A stretch of 43,382 nucleotides of DNA. It comes from Dehalococcoidia bacterium. Its GTDB lineage: Bacteria > Chloroflexota > Dehalococcoidia > Lucifugimonadales > UBA3495. This document shows positions 16,107-23,570 of this stretch, piece after piece. The notes under the pieces were generated by a model, which was not told the origin of the DNA, did no database searches, and saw only the letters and a program-made list of their open reading frames with translations. The stretch spans positions 31,150-74,531 of the forward strand of contig DPHC01000002.1 of the NCBI GenBank assembly GCA_003523055.1, read 5' to 3'. Made by a program: the position numbers and the translations under genes. Positions within the stretch are counted from its first letter, which is position 1; each line of letters starts with the position of its first letter.

Positions 16107-16475
16107 ATGAGTAATTTGTACAAAAAATCTTTTGCGGAACCAGACGACGTCAAAAAACCGGATAAGGCTGTGGCCGAAATTGTGAACATGGGCTCGGTTA
16201 TGGCTTCTAAAGTCGTTGCTCAACCTGGATGGAAATGGTCAGAAAGTATCAAGCCGCTAGTTGGTGGGGATAGTTGTCAAGCTCCTCATTTAGGAGTTGT
16301 TACTCAAGGTACTCTCCATGTTGTACATGATGATGGTACTGAATTGACACTCAACGCTGGAGATGTTTTTGCATGCTCCGCTGGGCATGATGCCTGGGTA
16401 GTAGGAGATGTAGAAGTTATAATTTATGAATTTAATAATTCAGGGAAAGATTGGGCTGTGTGGACTACGGGGTAA
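16107..16475 (+). CDS. Small single-domain cupin protein
   Basis: The 122-aa product has a cupin beta-barrel (about 45-110). The metal-site region is degenerate: APHLGVVTQGTLHVVHDDG gives the first motif and LNAGDVFACSAGHDAWV the second, with histidines at HLG, HVVH and GHD. It resembles small cupins whose functions are mostly unknown. Such proteins often bind a small ligand or a metal. AGAGG lies 6 nt before the ATG. The gene stands alone between the GMC oxidoreductase (divergent) and the ABC-F gene (convergent). The 286-bp upstream gap contains an AT-rich TTATAATT that may be a -10 element at about 16066; otherwise I see nothing in the gap. Confidence 0.8.
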   Translation: MSNLYKKSFAEPDDVKKPDKAVAEIVNMGSVMASKVVAQPGWKWSESIKPLVGGDSCQAPHLGVVTQGTLHVVHDDGTELTLNAGDVFACSAGHDAWVVGDVEVIIYEFNNSGKDWAVWTTG

Positions 16476-16516
16476 CTTTACTTCTTTTAACATTCATACT
16501 TCAAAAATAATTTTGT

Positions 16517-18442
16517 TTACTGCTCAAGACTAGCGAGTTGCCCAGATGATGTCATGAATTGGTCCCACAAATTGTCGTATTCTTGTTTTAAAGACTCATA
16601 AGTTTCACTAGCTTCTGCGAGGTTCGCAGGAGTAGAGAAATTTTGTGGATCCGAAAAAAGTAGCTCCAATTCGCCTATTTTAGACTGCTTGCGTTTTAAT
16701 TGAGTTTCCAGTGACTGGATGGTTTTACTGATTGTTCTATAGGAACTTGCAGAGGACTTATCAAGATTACTTTTGGAGTTAGGACTTTTTTGCGAAGGAT
16801 TTGTAGACTCTTCTTCATTTTTTCTTATTGATGGCTCGGGGTTGGCTTTCTTATAAGATAAATAACTAGAATAATCGCCAGGATGGACTAGAAGATTACC
16901 GCTGTTTACCTCAATTATCTTATTTGCTATTTGGTGTATGAGGTTCCTGTCATGCGTTATAAAACAAAGAGTGCCCTCGTAAGCTTGCAGGGCGTCAGAA
17001 AGAATCTCACGGGAATTTATGTCAAGATGGTTGGTAGGTTCATCCATACAGAGAAAATTACTAGGCTGTATCAAGAGTTTAGCTAACGCAACTCGAGCCT
17101 TTTCTCCTCCTGACAATACTGATATCGGTTTGTGGATGTCATCGCCCGTGAATAAGAATCCTCCGAGAATGTTTCTCAAATTTTGTTCGGCAGCGGCCCC
17201 TGCTATGTCTTTTACTTCTTCCATTATTGTATTCTTTTCATTAAGAAGGTCTAATAGATGCTGGGCATAATATCCCAAAATCCCATTATGGCCTAATGTA
17301 CGTTGACCTTTTTCAAAGTCGAGAGCTCCGGCCATGATTTTTAAAAGGGTGGATTTCCCTGCCCCGTTAGGTCCTACTAGAGCAATCTTGTCTCCTCTTG
17401 TTAAGGTCAAATTGATGTTTTCATAAATAACATGAGAGCCATATGACTTCGTCAAGTTAGTCAGTTTCATTGGTTCGTATCCACTTCTTGGTGATGAGGG
17501 GAATCTATAGTGAATTTTTTTAGTGGCTCTTGGTATCACTACTTTATCAATTTTTTGGATGGACTTGAGCCTACTCTGTACTTGACTCGCTTTAGTAGCG
17601 GAAGATCGAAATCTATCTACAAAACGCATCTGTTTGTCAATTTCCTTTTCGATTCTCGCTGCTGTTGCTTGTTTAAGTTGTATCGATTGTTCTCTGTACA
17701 CTAAATATTCGTCGTAGGTGCCTTTTTGGAATACAGTCTCTCCGGGCTCTATAGACAAGACTGTAGTGCCGATAGAATTTAAAAATACTCTGTCGTGCGA
17801 TGTGATAATTACCGCACCTTTGAAATTTAGTAAGTATTTTTCAAACCATATATTTGATTCCAAATCCAAATGGTTCGTTGGCTCGTCCAATAAAAGGATG
17901 TCTGGGTTTTTGAAAAGTAATTTCGCTAAAGCAGCTTTCATAATCCATCCACCACTGAATTCACTGATTTTTCTTGAAAAATCAGTGGTTTGAAATCCAA
18001 GTCCTGACAAAATTGCTTTTGCTGTGTGGTGATTGTTGTTAGTATCAATAAGGTCCAAACGGTTAGAGATATATTCGACGCGAAGGAACAATGTTCCCTC
18101 TTCCTCTCGTGTTGGGTTCTGACTCAATAATTCTGAAATTTGGTCCAGCTCTGTTTTTAACGACGACACTTCTAACGGTTGATCCAAGACTTCTTCTAAC
18201 ACCGTTTTGTTCTGGAATTTGTAATTGTCCTGTTTCAGATAACCTAACGTGGCGTTTTTATGAATAGAAACTGTACCGGCATCTGGAGTACTTTCTTTGG
18301 CGATTATGTCCATCAATGTTGATTTGCCCGAACCATTTGCTCCAATCAACGCTATACGAGTGCCTTTCATAGCCGTCAGCGATAGTTTCGAAAATAAAAT
18401 TCTGTCTGAGAAAGATTTACTTATGTCATTAACTGTTAACAT
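16517..18442 (-). CDS. ABC-F family ATPase (Uup/YdiF-like)
   Basis: The 641-aa soluble protein has two ABC domains and no membrane segment. Walker A motifs are GANGSGKST and GPNGAGKST, signatures are EFSGGWIMKAALAKLL and VLSGGEKARVALAKLL, and Walker B motifs are LLLDEPTNHLD and LCMDEPTNHLD. The linker between the domains is charged (P-site tRNA interaction motif), and the C-terminus after a Ser/Asn/Pro-rich stretch forms a coiled coil (about 575-640) as in Uup. ABC-F proteins act on the ribosome to rescue stalled or drug-bound complexes; which subgroup this is cannot be decided by eye. A 24-bp palindrome lies at 17962-17987 in the first signature region. No Shine-Dalgarno is evident before the ATG. 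Confidence 0.93.
   Translation of the reverse strand: MLTVNDISKSFSDRILFSKLSLTAMKGTRIALIGANGSGKSTLMDIIAKESTPDAGTVSIHKNATLGYLKQDNYKFQNKTVLEEVLDQPLEVSSLKTELDQISELLSQNPTREEEGTLFLRVEYISNRLDLIDTNNNHHTAKAILSGLGFQTTDFSRKISEFSGGWIMKAALAKLLFKNPDILLLDEPTNHLDLESNIWFEKYLLNFKGAVIITSHDRVFLNSIGTTVLSIEPGETVFQKGTYDEYLVYREQSIQLKQATAARIEKEIDKQMRFVDRFRSSATKASQVQSRLKSIQKIDKVVIPRATKKIHYRFPSSPRSGYEPMKLTNLTKSYGSHVIYENINLTLTRGDKIALVGPNGAGKSTLLKIMAGALDFEKGQRTLGHNGILGYYAQHLLDLLNEKNTIMEEVKDIAGAAAEQNLRNILGGFLFTGDDIHKPISVLSGGEKARVALAKLLIQPSNFLCMDEPTNHLDINSREILSDALQAYEGTLCFITHDRNLIHQIANKIIEVNSGNLLVHPGDYSSYLSYKKANPEPSIRKNEEESTNPSQKSPNSKSNLDKSSASSYRTISKTIQSLETQLKRKQSKIGELELLFSDPQNFSTPANLAEASETYESLKQEYDNLWDQFMTSSGQLASLEQ
17962..17987. 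repeat. 12-bp inverted repeat inside the ABC-F gene
   Basis: The arms CACTGATTTTTC and GAAAAATCAGTG are exact complements separated by two bases. They encode the residues just before the first ABC signature. Possibly a quasi-palindrome produced by template switching. Confidence 0.75.
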
Positions 18443-18695
18443 GCGGATTTAATTTTAACTTCTTATGCTGTGAATTAGTAGTTATTTTTTACATCATCCT
18501 ATCGACTTAATTTTGGGCTGTTTCAAAAAATGAGGTTGAATCTGTGTAAAAGGTTTCTTGCCGTGTTGTTTGACTACCTGTTAATCAGAAAATTGCTGCC
18601 TAAATCCCAAATATCAGAAACAAATTATCAGTTTGGTCACTTTGGGTTTTCAAATGATGTATCATTATCCAATAAACTATAACACTGGAGGAACT

Positions 18696-19469
18696 ATGAG
18701 ACCTAATAAGATTAAACAAATGTGGGCGAATAACGAACCTGTTCTTGCTGGCTGGCTATCCAGCGGGGACCCTTATTGCGCAGAAGCTATGGCTCATGCT
18801 GGCTTTGATGCTGTGATCATTGATATGCAACATGGATTTGCTGTAACTCCCGACAGAGCAGTAGCTTGTTTACAGGCTATTTCTACTACTGATGTCACAC
18901 CTGTAGTACGAATGTCTTGGAACGAACCGAAAGATATACAATTCGTTCTTGACGCAGGTGCTTATGGAGTAATCGTGCCATTAGTGGATACTAAAGAACA
19001 AGCTGAAAGGGCAGTAGGAGCGGCCAAATACCCGCCGATAGGATACAGAAGTCATGGACCTAATAGAGCTCGGCTGTACGCAGGAATGGACTACACCAAA
19101 TTTGCCAATGACGAAATATTTGTTTTGGCTATGATTGAAACTAAAACAGGAATTGAAAATATTGAAGAAATAGCTACAGTTCCTGGCTTAGACGGGTTTT
19201 ATATAGGCCCTGCAGATTTAGCCATGTCATATGGAATTGACCCACTATTGGGGCCTGATAATTGGAACAAAGATCCGGTTCATATGGCAGCTTGTCAGAC
19301 TGTGTTGGATGTAGCCAAGGCTCATAACCTAGTACCTTGTCATCACAGCTCTAATGCTGCTGACGCTAAAACTAAATTCGCTCAGGGGTTCTTGATGTGC
19401 CAGACTGGAGGAGATGTGAATATGGTGCTAAATACAGGTATTAATGACGTTAAAACAGTTCGAGGTTAA
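18696..19469 (+). CDS. HpcH/HpaI-family aldolase (2-oxo-acid aldolase)
   Basis: The 257-aa class II (metal-dependent) aldolase has the family landmarks: FDAVIIDMQHG, VVRMSWNEPKDIQFVLDAGA, the VIVPLVDTKEQAE segment, the PPIGYRSHGP loop, and MIETKTGIENIEEI with YIGPADLAMS at the metal site (Glu and Asp). Members split 2-keto-3-deoxy sugars or 4-hydroxy-2-oxo acids into pyruvate and an aldehyde; the substrate is unknown. I chose the ATG at 18696 because GGAGG lies 5 nt upstream; the frame opens earlier but that extra stretch has no such site. A small palindrome (AATGAT GT ATCATT, 18653-18666) lies 30 bp upstream and might be an operator. It ends at a hairpin shared with the convergent HAD gene. 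Confidence 0.9.
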   Translation: MRPNKIKQMWANNEPVLAGWLSSGDPYCAEAMAHAGFDAVIIDMQHGFAVTPDRAVACLQAISTTDVTPVVRMSWNEPKDIQFVLDAGAYGVIVPLVDTKEQAERAVGAAKYPPIGYRSHGPNRARLYAGMDYTKFANDEIFVLAMIETKTGIENIEEIATVPGLDGFYIGPADLAMSYGIDPLLGPDNWNKDPVHMAACQTVLDVAKAHNLVPCHHSSNAADAKTKFAQGFLMCQTGGDVNMVLNTGINDVKTVRG

Positions 19470-19478
19470 TCCAAAATA

Positions 19479-19515
19479 TTGGTTCAGAACTTACTTTATG
19501 TGGATTCTGAACCAA
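19479..19515. terminator. Bidirectional hairpin between convergent genes
   Basis: A perfect 11-bp inverted repeat (TTGGTTCAGAA and TTCTGAACCAA) with a 15-nt loop sits between the convergent aldolase and HAD-like genes. No long T-run follows on either side, so termination is likely but not certain. Confidence 0.65.
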
Positions 19516-19526
19516 CTACAATTAAT

Positions 19527-19898
19527 TTACATCAATGAACCGCTTAATAATTTTGCCCAAAAAACGTCGAAATCTCCGTTGATGTCAATAAATTCAAACC
19601 CTGCATCTTTAGCGTAATATTCATCCATATTTGTATCTCCGATGTGAAAACCAGATAATGGAGAAAATTGTTCATTGACTGTTGATAGATTATGTTTAAG
19701 AACTATAAAATCCATTTGTATATCATTTCTTTCCCAAATCCTAGTCTGGTCGGTTATAGTACGGTCCGAGGCTGATCCGATGATGTAACCTAACTTTTTC
19801 GATTCACTTATCATTGCAATGCTGATCCGTCCGGGAGGATCTCCTGGCACAACAGTTCCGTCGATGTCATAACTTACTATTATTCTCTTGTTTTCCAA
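19527..19898 (-). CDS. HAD-like hydrolase-fold protein
   Basis: The 123-aa product starts with a DxDGT motif (VSYDIDGTVV), the nucleophile loop of HAD phosphatases, and carries GDTNMDEYYAKDAG near 90-103, which fits the acidic motif IV. A Ser/Thr in the middle (GSASDR) may be motif II. There is no cap domain, so it is a minimal HAD protein; substrate unknown. The start is TTG at 19898 with GAGGAG about 9 nt upstream. It is the last gene of the UGSC-DUF35-thiolase cluster, 19 nt downstream of the thiolase-like gene, and could have a housekeeping role unrelated to that pathway. Confidence 0.7.
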   Translation of the reverse strand: MENKRIIVSYDIDGTVVPGDPPGRISIAMISESKKLGYIIGSASDRTITDQTRIWERNDIQMDFIVLKHNLSTVNEQFSPLSGFHIGDTNMDEYYAKDAGFEFIDINGDFDVFWAKLLSGSLM

Positions 19899-19917
19899 AA
19901 TTGTGACTCCTCTGATT

Positions 19918-21234
19918 TTAATCTGGTGAATTTCCTAACATTAACCAACCTCCGCTACTTGGAGTTGTGAAAGCGCATAAAGCTGTTTCTGCCTTCACGG
20001 TCACCTGACGGGCCCCGGCAGTGCCTCGCAATTGTTCTATGCTGTCTGTGTACATGGCTGTTCGGGTTCTCCCATTTCCGAGGTTACCTCCGCTTGAACA
20101 AAATGGGTGTGGCCCTTCAACTGTGATGTCTCCAGCGTAAAATGCGAAAGCGTCGCCTCTATTCACTCCGTGCCATTGAAAGGCCTCCAGAAAAAATTGA
20201 GACATGATTGAATAACCATCATAGGGATTGAAAATGTCAATTTCGCTAGCAGTCAGTCCTGAACCCTGATACATACGCTCAGCTGCTTTGTCTGTCCACA
20301 TTTCTATTTCATCTAATGTTGGTTGAGTAGTTTTGAAAGGGAAATTATGCTCTGAATGGTTCAATACATAAACTGGTTTCTGTTTCATGTCTTGGGCTCT
20401 TTCGGATGTTGTAAATAGATAGGCTCCTGCTGCATTAACAGGTCTGTCACAGTCCCATAGTCTAAGAGGTCTAAGGATGTATCGGGATGTTAAATAATCA
20501 TCTTTAGTTAATTGAGGAATATCATTTTGATAGTTAAATCCCCAAGGAGTCATTAAACCATTTCTGTGCTGGTTGAGAACGAAAGGTGCGACATCATCGT
20601 GCTCTCCACCATATTTCCTGCAATACTCCTGATGAGGAAAAATATTTATAAAGTCATTTCCACCATGATTGCCCCAAGGGAATGTCCATTGACTTTCACC
20701 TGGAGCCATATCGGAGGCATTGGGTCCCCCTCTACGGTATCTGCCAGTTAAATTGCCGGTCGGGTATATCATTAAGCAGTTTGTGCAGAGGCCATCACCA
20801 ACGGCCTGGGAAGCTAATCCTACCATTTCACTAATAGTCGGAGCCGAAGCAGGTGCAAATTTCACGTTATGTAATCCAAGTTGTTGGATTAACCATTCAG
20901 CATTTACTCGTGTTATCCCTTGTTCGGAGTCAAAAGGTGGTTCAAAATAAGGTCTTGGAGCCCAATTCGAGGCAGTTCCACCGCTGTTTCCTGCAATCGT
21001 GGTAGGGCAACAGACTATTCCGTCTATATCTTCAGGTTTTAGTCCTGCATCATCCATGGCTTTTTGGCATGCTAGGATTGCGTAAGCTCCAAGAGTTGTA
21101 TCTAAGGACACTTCGTCCCATCGCCTATCTACAGGAGAATGTCCAAAACCCGCTATTGCTACTTTTCCCCTGTGCTCCCATATTCCTAGTCCGTCTGAAT
21201 CTCGTTTCCATGAATTATCGATTTCTGTAATCAT
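19918..21234 (-). CDS. Thiolase-like (SCP2/Ltp2-type) protein lacking the nucleophilic cysteine
   Basis: The 438-aa thiolase-fold protein has GKVAIAGFGHS at its start, the AILACQKAMDDAGLKPEDIDGIV segment and a C-terminal region with HPFCSSGGNLGNGRTR. The position of the nucleophilic cysteine of true thiolases reads APASAPTISE, without Cys, and the GHP histidine near the C-terminus is replaced. This fits the Ltp2-like group, which cleaves steroid side chains by a retro-aldol reaction together with a DUF35 partner. The gene just upstream encodes a DUF35 protein, so the two probably form a complex. AGGAG precedes the ATG. The substrate is unknown; a marine sterol or other acyl-CoA is only a guess. 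Confidence 0.85.
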   Translation of the reverse strand: MITEIDNSWKRDSDGLGIWEHRGKVAIAGFGHSPVDRRWDEVSLDTTLGAYAILACQKAMDDAGLKPEDIDGIVCCPTTIAGNSGGTASNWAPRPYFEPPFDSEQGITRVNAEWLIQQLGLHNVKFAPASAPTISEMVGLASQAVGDGLCTNCLMIYPTGNLTGRYRRGGPNASDMAPGESQWTFPWGNHGGNDFINIFPHQEYCRKYGGEHDDVAPFVLNQHRNGLMTPWGFNYQNDIPQLTKDDYLTSRYILRPLRLWDCDRPVNAAGAYLFTTSERAQDMKQKPVYVLNHSEHNFPFKTTQPTLDEIEMWTDKAAERMYQGSGLTASEIDIFNPYDGYSIMSQFFLEAFQWHGVNRGDAFAFYAGDITVEGPHPFCSSGGNLGNGRTRTAMYTDSIEQLRGTAGARQVTVKAETALCAFTTPSSGGWLMLGNSPD

Positions 21235-21278
21235 TGTGTCTCCTATAATTAAAATGTTCTATGATTTCTTTCAAATTG

Positions 21279-21689
21279 TTAGTGCACTAGAGTCCATTCA
21301 TGGATTAATTGCCCTGGAGCAACTTCTTCAAAAATGACTTCCACTGACGAGCCGATGGGTGCTTTATAAGCTTCCACTCCGGGTAAATTTGAGTAGAAAT
21401 TTATTGTCGGGTCTTCATCAAGGCTTATGACCGCTAAATTATAAGGCTGGTCGGGCATTCTTCTATCCAGCCGACCGTCTTCTATGACGATTGCACTCCT
21501 GATATAACCTTTACCTGATACTTCTTTCCAATTTAAATTGTCTGATGAACTGCAATGGTAGCAATTTGTTTTAATTGGATATTGCAATTTATCACAAGTC
21601 GTACAATGTTGGAGAATTAATTTTTTTTGATTGACGCCGTCCCAAAAAGGCCGGGAAAGATCGTCTGCTTGAGGAATTAATTTTGGCAT
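21279..21689 (-). CDS. Zinc-ribbon/OB-fold (DUF35) acyl-CoA-associated protein
   Basis: The 136-aa product has an N-terminal helix, a rubredoxin-like zinc ribbon (C29, C32, C43, C46) and an OB-fold ending in FEEVAPGQLIHEW. DUF35 proteins pair with thiolase-type enzymes, for example with Ltp2 as part of aldolase complexes and with archaeal HMG-CoA synthase/acetoacetyl-CoA thiolase. Its immediate neighbour, 44 nt downstream, is the cysteine-less thiolase-like gene, so a complex is likely. AGGAG lies before the ATG. The upstream gene is the UGSC-family gene, 22 nt away. Confidence 0.9.
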   Translation of the reverse strand: MPKLIPQADDLSRPFWDGVNQKKLILQHCTTCDKLQYPIKTNCYHCSSSDNLNWKEVSGKGYIRSAIVIEDGRLDRRMPDQPYNLAVISLDEDPTINFYSNLPGVEAYKAPIGSSVEVIFEEVAPGQLIHEWTLVH

Positions 21690-21711
21690 TTGGTACTCCT
21701 GTATATTTAAA

Positions 21712-23427
21712 TTAGATTTCTTCTACTGCTACTGTAGCTTTACCATATGTACCGTAGAAAAAATTAGCGTAGTGAGTCGTTCCTCCGGTCACAAATAATA
21801 AAAATTGTTCGGGGCTTTCCAAACTTGGTATAGAAACATCTTGTTCGTTCTCTAAATGTTGCAACTCCGGATGAGCTATCCAGTTACCGTTAAGATCTTT
21901 CGGTATCTCTTTTTTCGCCCTAATGGATTGAAGTGAGGATGTGCAGTTTTCATGTAACCACCGTTGAACATCTTGTTTTGAATAACCAGCTTCTGCTAAA
22001 ACAACTGCTCGGGACGGACTCAAAATGATTGGATGGTAAGGACCCTTATAGGGTATATGGTTGCTGGTATGTCCAACTTGTGCGCTCTTATCTCCTCTGA
22101 TCCAATCTCCTCCACCTGAATTTGGATAGAACATCATACTTTTGATATTGGCCAATGTCTCCTTATACGTTTTAGATCCAGGGTCTAGAATATCAGTTGG
22201 GCCGGTGACAGTTACTACAGTGACTGCACTATCGGTGGGATTGAATCCTTGATCCACATGGTAGGGAGTCCAAGGGCTGCCAAGTTCATTTTCTGCTATA
22301 CACATTCCAAATTTTGTAGGAAGGCCAATAAAATTTGGGTCGCCAGAACCAGCTTTGCAGTATCCAATATTGATCAAGCACAGTCTAAGAGCTCGTCCTA
22401 TAGCGGTGTTTGCGCTATTCACAACACCAGGACCCATTGCTGAAGTCCCGTAATTTATTTTGGCTTTTTCTACTATAGGTCCATTTACTAAAATAATTGG
22501 AGCTTCTGTATGACCGGATACTTGCATATCTCGGTGATTCATTTCAGGCTTGGCCAAACATTCTAATGCAGCAATCAAAATAGGAAATTGTTCAGGCTTG
22601 CATCCTGCCATGACTGCATTGATAGCAACTTTTTCTACAGTGGCAATGCCAAATCCAGGTTCCATGATCATGATGACATCCTGGGGATGTTTGTTTGTTC
22701 CTTGTAGCATTTGTTCTACAGCTGCAGGTGTTGGTGGAATTACGGGCATTCCATCGGTTAAGTCACGGTCTTCCAAAAACGAATTTATTGAATTTAACCC
22801 TGTGGGGCTGGAATCTATGTTAACGGTAAATAACTCACTAGTTTTGGCATTATTCACCTTGTATTGATTCACTGTATTCAAGGTTGTAAGATTTTGCACC
22901 ACGGCGTCAATTTGTTCATCTACCATGCCATGGATAAAGTCTTGTTCTTGCCCAGTGGTGGCGTGTGGGATCGTAACAAATCCGGTATAAGGCTGGCCCC
23001 ATCCCGCAACGCAAGACTGCCAAGCCTTAACAAAACTTGTTGCTGCAATACCAATTGCAGGGATACCTGCTTTCTCTAAAGCTACCATGTCATGGGCAAG
23101 CCACGACGTACATCCCCCTCAATGGGCAGTGGCGCCTATAACGGCATCAACTTCCTCCGCAATGAATGCAGCTTCTGTTTCATCAATGTGAACCTGCCTG
23201 CTGAGGTCGGAACGACCATTATTTTGCGTGCCCCCATATGAAACAAATCGTAGATTGGAATACCTTGAAGCTAAGAGCTCTGCAATTCTATTCACAGCTA
23301 TATCTGCTCCACCAGTCATATTGTTATATAACCCGATTGTTTTACCGTTTAAGTCAGACAATCTTGGAGCTGGTGTAATTTTAAAATCAATTTGTGTTGC
23401 GGCAGGTGACATGAATTGGACTTCCAT
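21712..23427 (-). CDS. UGSC-family (seleno)protein; in-frame UGA at 23119-23121 probably read as selenocysteine
   Basis: Read through one in-frame TGA, this is a single 571-aa protein. The first 102 residues start ATG after GAGGAG. The codon order across the break is ...GATAH-U-GGCTSW..., with U103 as the TGA codon, then Gly-Gly-Cys and Thr-Ser-Trp, then the HDMVALEKAGIP helix. This matches the UGSC family, defined by a U-G-S-C motif in which Sec can be replaced by Cys; here the third residue is Gly. Both halves are in frame and conserved in style, which argues against a decayed gene. A long C-terminal domain (about 190-571) with EPGFGIATVEKVAINAVMAGC and GRALRLCLINIGY follows. Function is unknown; a redox or hydrolytic role is inferred only from the Sec/Cys pair. 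A hairpin resembling bacterial SECIS begins 11 nt after the TGA. Confidence 0.85.
23089..23107 (-). promoter_or_regulatory. SECIS-like hairpin in the coding region, downstream of the UGA codon
   Basis: In the mRNA, GUCGUGG and CCAUGAC pair over 7 bp (one G-U) around the loop CUUGC. Exactly 11 nt separate the UGA (23119-23121) from the stem, the spacing of the SelB-binding upper stem-loop in E. coli fdhF. A further UAC/GUA pairing across a bulge (AUG) can extend the stem. The hairpin lies within codons, as bacterial SECIS elements do. Confidence 0.7.
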
Positions 23428-23454
23428 AGTAAACTCCTCAACGTTGATTCCAGT

Positions 23455-23483
23455 ATTATAGGGTTAATAAACCAAATTGAAAA
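23455..23483 (-). promoter_or_regulatory. Promoter of the UGSC-DUF35-thiolase-HAD operon
   Basis: On the minus strand, TTTTCA (4/6) and a perfect TATAAT (23455-23460) are separated by 17 bp. Transcription would begin near 23448, giving a leader of about 20 nt before the UGSC gene ATG at 23427. Confidence 0.6.
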
Positions 23484-23570
23484 CCATGAAAAATACTTAA
23501 GAATGACTTATAGTGGTAACTGTCAAACTGTTGGCGGATATGTCGCAGTAAATTAAATGAGGAAAATATT

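Noticed and set aside
15988..16109. Tyr-rich short frame (about 38 codons) ahead of the cupin
   Set aside because: No ribosome-binding site; AT-rich composition makes Tyr/Ile runs likely by chance.
18530..18682. 50-codon plus-strand frame upstream of the aldolase
   Set aside because: No Shine-Dalgarno, no recognisable family, and it ends right before the aldolase ribosome-binding site. Possible leader but not supported.
21712..23427. UGSC gene as a nonsense-mutation pseudogene
   Set aside because: The stop is a TGA exactly at the family's Sec position, the frame is intact before and after, and a SECIS-like hairpin follows at 11 nt.
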